Part shown: positions 1-14,303 of the stretch, in pieces | Layout: every line of letters starts with the position of its first letter | Position numbering within the stretch: position 1 is the stretch's first letter | DNA from: Paraescarpia echinospica | Lineage: Eukaryota > Annelida > Polychaeta > Sabellida > Siboglinidae | Length of the DNA stretch: 64,000 bases | Assembly (NCBI GenBank): GCA_020002185.1 | Contig: CM034532.1 | Coordinates: 29,333,414-29,397,413 of the forward strand | Direction: 5' to 3' | The notes under the pieces: generated by a model | What the model saw: the letters and a program-made list of their open reading frames with translations, nothing else | Database searches by the model: none | Told to the model about the DNA's origin: nothing | Translations under genes and position numbers: made by a program

Positions 1-123
1 CAAACACATTGTGTCTAATTTGAACTGTACGATGTGGTATGCTAAGGCATATATCGAAAAGTACGTTGCGAATTTGATAGAAATGTAAATAATCATTTTC
101 GTTTTTGTATTTTTATAATATAG

Positions 124-237
124 ATGTCAACAACTGCTCTCCCAACCCGTGTGAAAATGGCGGTTCCTGCACTGACCAGGTCAACGGCTACAGCTGTTCG
201 TGCGCGGCAGGATATGCCGGAGACAACTGTGAAACAG
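124..237 (+). CDS. EGF exon 1 (type A)
   Basis: Internal 114-bp exon, phase 1-1, encoding one 38-residue EGF module beginning DVNNC. It has six cysteines spaced C-x4-C-x5-C-x8-C-x-C-x8-C. The stretch C-x-D-x4-Y-x-C fits the Asp/Asn beta-hydroxylation consensus of calcium-binding EGF domains. The acceptor follows TATAATATAG and the donor is GTGAGA. It differs from most siblings in having GDNC rather than GENC near the end, shared only with exon 3. Confidence 0.85.
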
Positions 238-3200
238 GTGAGAAAAGAAAACAATGTGCATTTGGTTTGCATAGTTACAGGCGTATATTCAAAAAATCGC
301 AACAGATTTGTACATCTATTGAGAAATATCATTGCTAGTTTGCACGTTATGTACGCGTTAAAATTGTTGTTTTCAAAAAGTACTTACTTTTTATCAATCG
401 TTAGCACATGCAGCTGTTTCTCTTTTCCGTGATGTCATACACCAAATATTTAATAGTTTGTAATGGGCAACCCAACTTATTAACTACAAGGATTGCCGCT
501 GTTCAGATATTTTATTTATAGTAGTTTCTTCCAAGTGTTGTGCTCAAATATTGTACAAGCATATTACGCATTCATATACCAAAAATGTTGGTATGTAAAA
601 TCCGTGTTCATTATGACATATACTAATTACATTAGTTCTTACATTTAGATATTAGCATTTAAGTACAAAAAAACCCTTGTTGCTATTAGATATAATTGGT
701 GCATACAACTTTTATGATTAGATAGTCACAGTATGCAAAAGAGAAGGGAAACGTATACCTGTATGCACACTGATTTTATATCCTAATATCTTCACAATGA
801 CCGATTGATATGTCGTAATTTTTATTTTCTAGATATCAACGAATGTAACCCGAACCCTTGTGAAAATGGCGGTTCCTGTTCTGACCAGGTGAACGGCTAC
901 AGCTGCTCGTGCGTGGCAGGATACGCCGGAGAAAACTGTGAAACAGGTGTGGCACATCTTCGCAATGTCATTCCGTTTGACGGACGGACCACATAACAAA
1001 ATATAGACTTTCGGTGGTGTGTCTCTAATAACTAAATAAACTGCTTCAGTTGTTCTTCAGCTCTTGGATGTAGTCGTCGGAAATTTTAGACATGTATGAC
1101 ACAAATAAAACCAATTTTATTTTACTTTTCAAAGCTACTTGATCAACATTTTAGACGTGAATGCTTTTGAGCGAATACTTGCAGTGGCGTGTCACAAAAA
1201 CACACAACGCGATAGACAAAACTTAATTGTTTAATTACGTTTTGTCGTATCGTATGATTTCTATTTATTCTATGAAATGTACAAACACATTGTGTCTAAT
1301 TTGAACTGTACGATGTGGTATGCTAAGGCATATATCGAAAAGTACGTTGCGAATTTGATAGAAATGTAAATAATCATTTTCGTTTTTGTATTTTTATAAT
1401 ATAGATGTCAACAACTGCTCTCCCAACCCGTGTGAAAATGGCGGTTCCTGCACTGACCAGGTCAACGGCTACAGCTGTTCGTGCGCGGCAGGATATGCCG
1501 GAGACAACTGTGAAACAGGTGAGAAAAGAAAACAATGTGCATTTTGTTTGCATAGTTATAGGCGTATATTAAAAAAATCGCAACTGATTTGTACATCTAT
1601 TGAGAAATATCATTGCTAGTTTGCACGTTATGTACGCGTTAAAATTGTTGTTTTCAAAACGTACTTACTTTTTATCAATCGTTAGCACATTTTGAAATAT
1701 TGGAGATATTATTTAATACAACAATACAATTTAGTTTGAAACGGATCTTGGCTTTATATTTTGTGACAAATGATGAAACAGCCTCGTCCCATATTTCATC
1801 CCAATTTCGTGTGCTCCCTATGCCTGGGACGACGGTATCCCCCGATGTCGATGTATTACTAACTTACAACATTAGTGTTATCGATAGACCATGCAGCTTT
1901 TTCTCTTTTCCGTGATGTCATACACCAAATATTTAATAGGTTCAAATGGGCAACCCTATTTATTAACGACAAGGATTGCCGCTGTGCAGATATCTTATTT
2001 ATGTTGTGTCTTCCACGTGTTGTGCACAGCTATGATACATGCATATTACGTATTCATATACCAAACATGTTGGTATGTAAATTCCGTGTTTATTATCACA
2101 TATACTAATTACATTAGTTCTTACATTTAGATATTAGCATATAAGTACAAAAAACCTTGTTGATCTCAGATATAATTGGTGCATACAACTGTTATGATTA
2201 GATTGTCACGGTATTGAAAAAAGAAGGGAAACATATACCTGTATGCACACTGATTATGTATCCTAATATCTTCACAATGTCCCATTCGTATGTCGTAATT
2301 GTTTGTTTTCTAGATATCAACGAATGCAACCCGAACCCCTGTGAAAATGGCGGTTCCTGTTCTGACCAGGTGAACGGCTACAGCTGCTCGTGCGCGGCAG
2401 GATACGCAGGAGAAAACTGTGAAACAGGTGAGAAAAGAAAACGATGTACATTTGGTTTGCATACTCATAGGCCTATATTCAAACGATCGCAAATGATTTG
2501 CACTTCTATTCAGAAATATGACTGCTAGTTTGTACATTATGTACGCGTTGAAATTGTTGTTTTCAAAACACTTAATTTTTATCAATCGTAAGCATATTTT
2601 GAAATATTTGAGATGTTATTTTTATACAAAATATAATTTTGTTTGAAATGGAACTTGGCGTTGAATTTTGTGACAAATGATGAAAGAGCCTCGTCCCATA
2701 TTTCATCCAAATTTCGAGTGCTCCCTCTTCCTGGGACGACGGTATCCCCCGATGTCGATATGTCACTAACTTACTACATATGTGTTATCGATAGACAATG
2801 CAGCTGGTTCTCTTTTTCTTGATGTCATACACCAACTATTTAATAAGTTAATAATGGGCAACCCAATTTATTAACGGCAAGGATTGCAGCTGTGCAGATA
2901 TACTATTTATAGTAGTATCTTCCACGTGTTGTGCACTGCTATGGTAAATGCATATTACGCATTCGTATACCACACATGTTGGTATGTAAAATTCCGTGTT
3001 CATTACCACATTTAATAATTACATTAGTTCTTACATCTAGATATTAGCAAGTAAGTTCAAAAAACCCTTGTTGCTGTCAGATATAATTGGTGCATACAAC
3101 TGTTATGATTAGATAATCACAGTATACAAAAGAGAAGGGAAACGTATACATGCATAGTGGTATTATGTCCTTATATCTTCACAATGACCGATTAATATGT

Positions 3201-6200
3201 CGTAATTGTTTGTTTTCTAGATATCAACGAATGCAACCCGAACCCGTGTGAAAATGGCGGTTCCTGTTCTGACCAGGTGAACGGCTACAGCTGCTCGTGC
3301 GTGGCAGGATATGCCGGAGAAAACTGTGAAACAGGTGAGAAAAGAAAACAATGTGTAATTGGTTTGCCTACTCATAGGCCTATATTCAAAAGATCGGAAC
3401 TGATTTTTACTTCTATTCAGAAATATGATTTTTATTTGGTAGTTTTTACATTACGTAAGCGTTAAAATTGTTATTTTCAAAATATTCTTTCTTTTTATTA
3501 AAGGTATGCATATTTTGAAATATTTGAGATACAAAAATATAATGTTGGTTGAAACGGAACTTGGCTTTGTATTTAGTGACGAATGATGAAACAGCCTCGT
3601 CCCATATTTCATCCCAATTTCGTGTGCTCCCTCAGCCTGGGACGGCGGTTTCCCCCAATTTCGACGTGTCAATAACTGACTACGTTTGTGTTATCGATAG
3701 ACCATGCAGTTGTTTCTCTTTTCCGTGATATCATACATCAACTATTTATTAGGTTGATAATGGGCAACCCAATTTATTAAAGACAAGGATTGCAGCTGTG
3801 GAGACATATTATTTATAGTAGTGTCTCCCACGTGTTGTGCTCATCTATGGCACATGCATATTACGCATTCATATACAACACATGTTGGTATATAAATTAT
3901 GTGTTCATTACGACATTTAATAATTACATCAGTTCTTACATTTATATATTAGCATATAAGTACCAAAAACCTTGTTGATCTCAGATATAATTTGTGCATA
4001 CAACTTTTATGATTAGATAGTCACAGTACACACAAATGAAGGGAAACGCATACCTGTATGCACACTGATTTTATATCCATATATCTTCACAACGACTGAT
4101 TCATCTGTCGTAATTTTTATTTTCTAGATATCAACGAATGCAATCCGGACCCCTGTGAAAATGGCGGTTCCTGTTCTGACCTGGTGAACGGCTACAGCTG
4201 CTCGTGTGTGGCAGGATACGCCGGAGAAAACTGTGAAACTGGTGAGACATATCTACGCAATGTCATTCCGTTTGATGGACGGACCACATAACAAGATATA
4301 GATTTTCAGTGATGTGTCTGCAATGACCAAATAAACGGCTTCAGTTGTTCTTGCAGCTCTCGCAGCAAATATTTGAAATGGCGTATCATAAAAAAGCACA
4401 ACGCGAAAAACAAAATGTAATTGTTTAATTACGTTTGGACGTACCGTTTGTTTTCCATTTAGTCTATGCAAAGGTACACACATATTGTGTGGCTAATTTG
4501 AACTGTACGAAGTGGTATGCTAAGGAATATATCGGAAAGTACGTTGCCAATTTGATAGAAATATAAGTAATAATTTCCCTTTTTGTATTTTTATAATATA
4601 GATGTCAACAACTGCTCTCCCAACCCGTGTGAAAATGGCGGTTCCTGTACTGACCAGGTCAACGGCTACAGCTGTTCGTGCGCGGCAGGATACGCCGGAG
4701 AAAACTGTGAAACAGGTGAGACACATTTACGCAATGTCATTCCGTTTGACGGACGGACCACATAACAAGATAGTTTTTATAGACTTTGAGTGATGTGTCT
4801 GCAGTGACCAAATAAACGGTTTCAATTGTTCTTCAGCTCTTGGATGTAGTCGTCGGATATTTTATAGATGTATTATACAATAAAGCCATTTTTATTTTAC
4901 TTTTCAAAGCTACGTGATCAACATTTTAGACATGAATGCTCTCGCAGCGAATACTTGAAGTGGCGTATCACAAAAATGCATAACAAAATTTAATTGTTTA
5001 AATACATTTGGTCGTGTCGCATGTTTTATATTTATTCTATGCAAATGTACAATCATATTGTGTGACTAACTTGAACTGTACGATGTGGTATGCTAAGGAA
5101 TATATCGGAAAGTACATTACGAATTTGATAGAAATATAATTAGTCATTTTCCTTTTTTTATTTTTTTTAATGTAGATGTAAATGACTGCTCTCCCAACCC
5201 GTGTGAAAATGGCGGTTCCTGCACTGACCAGGTCAACGGCTACAGCTGCTCGTGCGCGGCAGGATACGCCGGAGAAAACTGCGAAACAGGTGAGAAAAGA
5301 AAACAATGTGCATTTGTTTGCGTACACGGAGGCCTATATTCAAAACATCGCAACAAATTTGTACTTCTATTCATAAATATGATTGCTAGTTTACACATTA
5401 TATACGCGTTGTAATTGTTGTTTTCAAAACATACTTTCTTTTTATTAAACGTAAGCACATTTTGAAATATCTGAGATATTATTTAATATAAAAATATAAT
5501 GATGGTTGAAATGGAACTTGGCTTTATATTTGTGACGAATGATGAAACAGCCTCTTTCCATATTTCATCCCAATTTCGTGTGCTTCCTCCGACTGGGACG
5601 ACGGTATCCCCCAATATCTATGTGTTAATAACTTACTACATATGTGTTATCAATAGACCGTGCACCTGTTTCGCTTTTTTGTGATGTCATACATCAACTA
5701 TTTAATATGTTGTTAATGGGCAACCAAATTTATCAACGACAAGGATTGCCGCTGTACAGATATATTATTTATAGTAGTGTCTTCCACGTGTTGTGCACAT
5801 CTATGATACAAGCATATTACGCATCCATATGCGACACATATTGGTGTGTAAATTCCGGGTTCATTACCACATATAATAATTACATTAGTTCTTAAAGTTA
5901 TATATTAACATATAAGTACAAAAAACCTTGTTGCTGTCAGATATAATTGGTTCATACAACTGTTATGATTAGATAGTCACAGTATACAAAAGAGAAGTGA
6001 AACGTATACCTGTATGCACACTGATTTTATATCCTAATATCTTCACAATGACCGATTCATATGTCGTAATTGTTTTTTTTTAGATATCAATGAATGCAAC
6101 CCGAACCCCTGTGAAAATGGCGGTTCCTGTTCTGACCAGGTGAACGGCTACAGCTGCTCGTGCGTGGCAGGATTCGCCGGAGAAAACTGTGAAACAGGTG

Positions 6201-9200
6201 AGACACATCTACGCAATGTCACTCCGGTTGACGGTCGGACCACATAACAAGATATAGACTTTCAGTGATGTGCTTGCAATGACCAAATAAACGACTTCAG
6301 TTGTTCTTCAGCTGTTGGATGTAGTCGTCGGAAATTTTACACATGGATGACACAAATGAAGCCATTTTTGTTTTACTTTACAAAGCTATTTGATCAACAT
6401 TTTAAACGTGAATGCTCTCGCGTCGAATATTTGAAGTGGCGTATCACAAAAAACGCACAACGCGATAAAAAAATTGAATTGTTTAATTACGTTTAGTCGT
6501 ATCGTATGTTTTCTATTTATTCAATGCAAATGTACAAACATATTGTGTGACTAATTTGAACTGTACGATGTGGTATGCTAAGGAATATCTCGGAAAGTTC
6601 GTTGCCAATTTGATAGAAATATATGTAATCATTTTCCTTTTTGTATTTTTATAATGTAGATGTCAATGACTGCTCTCCCAACCCGTGTGAAAATGGCGGT
6701 TCCTGCACTGACCAGGTCAACGGCTACAGCTGTTCGTGCGCGGCAGGATACGCCGGAGAAAACTGTGAAACAGGTGAGAAAAGAAAACAATATGCATTTG
6801 GTTTGTGTACTCGTAGGGCTTTATATTGAAAAGATCGCAACTGATTTGCACTTCTACTCACAAACATGATTGCTAGTTTACACATTATGTACGCATTAAA
6901 ATTGTTGTTTTCAAAACATACTTACCTTTTATCAAACGTAAGCACATTTTGATTTAGCTGAGATATTATTTTATACAAAAATATATTGTTGGTTGAAACG
7001 GAACTTGGCGTTGTATTTTGTGACGTATGATGAAACAGCCTCGTCCCATGTTTCCTCCCAATTCCGTGTGCTTCCTCCGCCTGGGACGACGGTATCCCCC
7101 AATGTCGATGTGTTACTAACTTACTACATATGTATTATCGATATAACATGCAGCTGTTTCTCTTTTCCGTGATGTCATACACCAACTATTTAAAAATATG
7201 ATGGTAATTGGCAACCCAATTTATTAACGACAAAGATTGCCGCTGTGCAGATATATTATTTATAGTAATGTCTTCCACGTGTTGTGCGCAGCTATTGTAC
7301 ATGCATATTACGCATTCATATACCACACATGTTTGTATGTATAGTCCGTGTTCATTATCACATATACTAATTACATTAGTTCTTACATTTAGATATTAGC
7401 ATATAAGTACAAAAAAACTTTGATGTGTCAAATATAATTGGTGCATACAACTGTTTTCATCAGATAGTCACAGTATACAAAAGAGAAGGAAAACGTATAC
7501 CTGTATTCATACTGGTGTTGTATCCTAATATCTTCACAATGACAGATTCGTATGTCGTAATTGTTTGTTTTCTAGATATCAACGAATGCAACCCGAACCC
7601 CTGTGAAAATGGCGGTTCATGTTCTGACCAGGTGAACGGCTACAGCTGCTCGTGCGTGGCAGGATATGCCGGAGAAAACTGTGAAACAGGTGAGACACAT
7701 CTACGCAATGTCACTCCGTTTGACGGACGGACCACATAACAAGATGTAGACTTTCAGTTATGTGTCTGCAAAGACCAAATAAACGGTTTCAGTTGTTCTT
7801 TAGCTCTTGGATGTAGTCGTCGGAAATTTTAGACATGTTTGACACAAATAATGGCATTTTTACTTTACTTTTCAAAGCTACTTGATGAACATTTTACAGG
7901 TGAATGTCGCAGCGAATACTTGAAATGGCGTATTACAAAAACGCACAACGCGATAAACAATATGTAATTGTTTAATTACGTTTAGTCGTATCGTTTGTTT
8001 TCTTTTTAATCTATGCAAATGTACAAACATATTGTGCGACTAATTTGAATTGTACGATGTGGTATGCTAAGGAATATATCGGAAGGTACGTTGCCAATAT
8101 GATAGAAATAATAATTATAAGTAATCATTTTTCTTTTTGTATTTTTATAATGTAGATGTCAATAACTGCTCTCCCAACCCGTGCAAAAATGGCGGTTCCT
8201 GCACAGACCTTGTCAACGGCTACAGCTGTTCGTGCGCGACAGGATACGCCGGAGAAAACTGTGAAATAGGTGAGAAAAGAAAACAATGTGCATTTGGTTT
8301 GCGTAATCGTAGGCCTATATTCTAAAGATAGCAACTGATTTGTACTTCTATTCAGAAATATGATTGTTAATTTACACATTATGTACGCGTTAAAATTGTT
8401 GTTTTTAAAATATACTTACTTTTTATCAAACGTAAGCACATTGTGAAATATTTTAGATATTATTTGATACAAAAATATAAGAAAAGATACTCACATCATC
8501 GCTACACGTAATAACATACACACTACAACGCGCTCGTATAGATACTCGTTGGTTGTTCAAAATGATGAAGGTCGGAAAGAATAATAATGACGTTTACTTC
8601 CATCGATAGGCCCTAGTCAAATGGTATTCGTATTGCCACGCTATTGGCATGAGGGTAAACAAGCATTATAGTATCAGTGTTTGTTCCATGTTGCCAACTC
8701 TATGACGCAAGGGCATTTGTCTCGAAGTATTTGCGCGCGCTCGTGGTTTTTGCGATTGTTGTGTTACGTTTTACGTTTTACTCGTGCGTTACGTTTCACT
8801 TTCCGAACAACTGATTTATTCCATAAAAGGTTGGAATCTTGACATACATAGCGCATTTAAAAAATGTTACGTCCTATTGTATGGGTGGTAAATTAATCCC
8901 TGAAAGTTTGGCGCTCTAGCTTCGAGCCGATTAAGAGGAACACGTTAACCGACTCGCATACATACCCAAGCTCGATTGTAAGTGGATGTAAAAAATGATA
9001 ATGCTTAGTATGGATAGTTTAACTTATGTTGGTGTTAATTTTTTTTTTACAACCATAACCAACCAACAATACCACAGGTCTTATATGTCCTCGATACGCA
9101 ACACTGTACGGAAATGTTTCATTTTATTAAGAACACGATAGTGTTTGGTTTTAATGTGATTGGCGTCAAATGAACAAATCGTGATTAAATTTGTAATTTC

Positions 9201-12200
9201 TTGTATTTTATGCATAATTCGAATGAAAGACTTCAGGCCATTTATGAACTAATTACTCTTGATGCGAGACTGATTTTCAACAAAACGTAGCAGATAGTTT
9301 AGATGTTGAAAATGTCACAGTCTGGTAGATAGCTTCACTCGATCGGAACTGAAATGCCATAAGCTGGTTAACCAACGTTTAAACATAATACGGATTTATA
9401 TAGATTAAACGTGATGTTAAATCGAAAATACACATTTTAACCAATAACATGTGGCGTATCTGCTGTATTGACCCCCCAACATTCCGGTTTGCAGATATCA
9501 ACGAGTGCGCGAGTAACCCGTGCCAGAACGGAGCAACCTGCAGAGATCGCGTCAACCGTTACGAGTGCTCATGCAAACTCGGATGGAAGGGCGTGCTATG
9601 TGACGAGATCGGTAAGAGTTATGCCTTACGTTGCGAACTTTATTCCACTTCATTCGGTCGTAGTTGTTTAAAAATCAATTTGCGATATATGATATACACA
9701 TTTTACACACACGCGCGCACGTACACACTTGCACACATGCAAGCAGACACATGCACGTATGCATTTACGCACTTTCATACAGGCACGCACGTCCATTACG
9801 CACGCATGCACGCACGCACGCAAACGCACACACACGCACACAATAGATGTAACACCTGCAAACCGCAGTGGTATTATTCAAAATACTATTATACAAATAT
9901 ATCCCTATTATGTATTTATTAGTTATTATATGTAAGATGATCTGGCTTGGTCATTCGTCACATCTCTTTGGTGATCATTTTATATTCTTACACACCGAGT
10001 CATATTGTATTATAACCGTCGCAATGCCGTAATGATGTATGGCCTAACGTTGTCCGACAAGCATAGCCAATTGTGATACTATTCATTCATTGTAATTATA
10101 TGTTATTAATATCATTATTGCAGCTATTGTTGACGGTCAGTGGGGTGAGTGGACGAAATGGGGAGAATGCTCCAAGGACTGTGGCAAGGGCATTCAGCTT
10201 CGGCGCCGGGTGTGCGATAATCCGCCTCCGATGAACGGAGGTCTCGATTGTGTCGGACTGGACCGCGACAGTCGCGAATGCAACTGCGATCCCAACTTCA
10301 ACGCCTCGGGTAAGACCAACAGCTCATCATTATCCACAGCAGCACACCCCTGGTATATCGGCACAATGCGAAATATTAAGCCATTCATTTAAACAAATCA
10401 TACGTCTGAATTGCTACAGTGTATTCCTCAACTATTGTAAAAGTGAAAACACAGTCTAAGATACAAACACTAGAGTTACGAACTGAGACACGGCTAGAAC
10501 AGGAACAGTCATAACACGTGAAAAAACCTGGTGGCACGTCCTGGTGTTGACATATGCGAGATCCGGTTTAGATAGCAAAATCTGGCTTATAAACACATAA
10601 GAATGTTAATGCAACGGTCCCCAGATCTGCTCGTGAACAAGGCGTTATTGGTCGTGAACAATGTGTTATTGGTCGCGAACAAGGTGTTATTGGTCTGCCT
10701 TCTGCTTCAGCCGCCTGTCTCCGCTGTACGACTGTCAACAACATCCTGGGCTACGTGGAGGACAAATGTGACTGTTCCCGCTACTACAAGTGCATGCTGT
10801 ACGAGACGGGATGGAAGGCGATTCACATGTCGTGTTCCAAGTGCACGATGTGGAGCCAGTCCGCTCTCACCTGCGGCATCATCATCGCTGGCTGCGTCGA
10901 TGACCCGACCACCACGACAAGTACGCACACGGGTGTCCTTGTCCTACTCCGCAATATGATGTGATGTATTCTTAAAGTAACTTATTCTATATATTGATTT
11001 AAGCATATTTTAGTTTAGTTATCTAACATGTTAACTCGTTTATTTTATTCTTGTTTGTTTACATATCTACCTTGGATTTTAAGACTTACACATCTACGAT
11101 ACGCGGTCACTTTTATTACACTGCATTTCATCTAAGACACGGCCATTTCCATTACATGACTTCTCATCTAAGACGCACGGCCATTTCCATTACATGCCTT
11201 CTCATCTAAGCCGCACGGTCATTTCCATTACATGACTTCTCATCTAAGACACACGGTCACTTCGCTACATAACCTTCAACAAAGACAGATGGTCACTTCC
11301 GTTACATAACCTTTCATCTAAGACCCACGGCCGTTTCCAGTGAGTACATGAATATACATATAAGACACACCTAAGAACTTTATCAATGTCATTACCACAG
11401 TCAAAGTCATCAGCATGGCCGCTGTACCTATTCGGTTCAACGATCATTATTTGGTCATGAAACGCGGCATTTACCTTACGTCAACAACGTTGAATTTCAG
11501 CGTCAAGCCCCTGTCAGCTGGAGCCAGTACCGGGCGACGAAACGCTCTACAAGATCGGGTCTCAGATCTACTCCTGCGCCCAGGGAACAGTCTTCAGACT
11601 GTCTGATTGTGTATGCGTCCACTCATCAACACGTGAGTCAACAACTACACACAGGCGTACGCACACGGACGCACACATGCACATCCACACAAACAAACAA
11701 ACACGCGCACGCGCACGCGCACACGCGCACGCGCACACGCGCACACGCACTCACGCACACACGCGCACACGCGCACATGCGCACACGCGCACATGCGCAC
11801 ACGCGCACACGCGCACACGCGCACACGCACACGCGCACACACGCACACACGAAGTAAAGATTCAATTATTAATTATGTTCTATGTTTCTAAATATCACTG
11901 TAAAGCGTACAGTTATACCACATATATGGATATTGTAAAATGTACCTTTTTTCTTTCGTTACAATTCGGCAATTTACAGCTGTCTTTGTCAGGCTAACTA
12001 CCAAGAGATAGAGTCTGATAAAAAAAGCTGAAAGCTGCCGACATGTGTCAAAATAAAATGAGCAAATGTTACGGTTAAATACGTAAAACAGAAAGTATTT
12101 GAGCCAAATAGCCCGAAGAACCACTTCACACGATAACACTCTCGGATTAATAATTATTATTAGCGTTGCAAATGAAAATGAAAACGCGAGTAACGTGAGT

Positions 12201-14264
12201 TTAATAGCATAGATAGCGCAATATCATTGATCGACTGTCCGTCTGCAGCGGTCCCGCCGACACCAGTGAAGGTAGTCACATGTATCGACTTCGAGAAAGG
12301 TTGGAACGGTATGGAGGCGTCCATGGGCATCTACTTCTCCTCACAAAACGTGCGGATCAAAAGGGGTACTAGGTTCGGACGTTCAGCTTTCTTCAACGGT
12401 GTATCGGCGACACTTGAGGTGCCTCGTTTCACAAACAGCTACAGGTATACCAGTCTCGTGTTCTTAGATTGTATGAATGCGGGATATGTCAGAGTAAGAT
12501 ACATGTATATGCATATTGAAAGTAGTCGATAGGCTTCATTGAAGGCGGCATAGCATCAGCATGATCGGGTACCAAAAAGGGAGTTTGTCTCTTCCGGTTT
12601 TTATTTATTAATATAATGTTCTTAAGACTATACTACATATACTGATGACACGTACAACATTTCATAAACCCGCAACATTGTTCGCAGTATGATTTGCTTC
12701 GCCTAAAAAATGTAAACAAGACGTGTAGATCATAAACAAGTTTATTTGAAACGTAACGGACACCGGAAGGCTTAACAACAACGTTCTTTAATGGTCAACG
12801 TGGTTGCGACGTTCCCACGTTCATGACAACCAACTCTGCCAACTGTCTGCTAATAATCACCACCCCGGTTGATTCCGGGTAACGATTAGACTACCTCCCT
12901 TTAATGGCAATATTGTCGTCTGAAGATCCTGGAAAGTCGAGATGTTTCAATTCAACGGAGATCAGGAATTGTCGATCTAAGGATATCATCACGGATTTCA
13001 TGAGCCCATCCTTACTTAGATTGCGTCACTGAACTAATTTACTTCACAAAGCGAGTAATTACGGCAGTAGACTGAAATATTGCTATTGCGCAAATGTAAA
13101 TTACTATAAAAATATCAAACTGAATTATAAAAACAATGTTCAGGTTTTGGAAGTATTAATTATTATACAGAAAGTTTTTGTAAGAATATTGCACACAAGA
13201 TCCACTGTTCCGTCAAACACAGTACCATTATTAAATATATACGTATGCACACCCATTAGATAATAAACAAAGAAATACAATACACTACACTACTGTTATT
13301 TTCTGGAAGGTTATTCCTATATACGTTTAACGTTAAGCTAAGATGTCCACCAGACAAGTTATGTAGCAGAAACAGTGCAACGTCATTACCTGGAAAGTTG
13401 TAACGCTCTATCGATAATTCCAGCACCTTCGGCCAGTTCAGCATCACGTTCTGGTACAAGAGGACAAGCCTGAGTGACTCGCTCCAGGGTCTCTTCACGA
13501 ACGGAGATTGTGAGACAGATCCGTCCATCCTCATCACGTCTGACACAAACAGCCTCGGTGTGAGGTTCGAGACGAGGAGCCACTCGATCCGCAAAAGTGA
13601 CATACCGGTAGGTCATCTGTTCCTCGCAGCATATGATGTATTCATACATTTCAGTTATACCAACTATTGATGATTCAAAATAGAATTGTCCGTTTTAAGC
13701 ATTGCGTGTGGGCGTGCGTAGGTACGTGCGTACGTGCGTGAATGTGTGAAAAGTTTAATATATAATATATGTCAGTATGTCAAGTAGTACAATACGTCAA
13801 TGTGCAATGCATGTTTGTTTTCCTACAATATATGCAAACATAGAATTAGTCAAGTAGCAATCTAAATTTCTAATAAACTAAACGTAATATGAATAATAAC
13901 TTAAACTCTAATACGTTTTGTAATCAGTACTTGTAGATTGTTGGGGTTTTGTCTGGAGTGTCTCTTGTCCGAGGGGATTTTGTCGGTATGGCTTTTGTCC
14001 GAGGGTTTTTTGTTGGGTGGGTGTTTTTATTCGTGGGGCTTTTATCCGTTTTTTTTTATCCCGGAATCATGTTACACATACGGGCGTTACTGCCTATGCG
14101 GTTTCTGTTAACGGTGTTGCTGACTGTACTTGCAGGCATCCGTGCGTACATGGCACCACGTCGCAGTGACATACAACGGAATGTCGCTGACCATCTATGT
14201 GGACAACGTACCGACATACCTGGGAACCATGCAAGGTGGGCCGCTAACCAGCCAACACAGACAT

Positions 14265-14303
<39 letters not shown>

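Larger units (their letters stand above)
1..1700 (+). repeat. Recent 1281-bp tandem duplication
   Basis: Positions 1 to about 415 match 1282 to about 1690 almost base for base, including exon 1/exon 3 and both flanking intron parts. The two copies diverge where copy one has lost about 200 bp of intron. The near identity implies a recent unequal crossover inside the EGF array. Confidence 0.85.
238..8155 (+). repeat. Two alternating intron classes of the EGF array
   Basis: Class 1 introns start GTGAGAAAAG and end in TTTTCTAG before B exons. Class 2 introns start GTGAGACACA and end TATAATATAG or similar before A exons. Each class is strongly conserved between copies, including non-coding text such as the CCTCGTCCCATATTTCATCC stretch, showing that whole exon-intron blocks were amplified. 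Open frames across these introns are by-products of this repetition. Confidence 0.8.

Noticed and set aside
1700..1915. Frames conserved in several EGF introns (with ISSQFRVLP)
   Set aside because: Conservation follows from block duplication of the introns. The frames have indels between copies and no splice borders.
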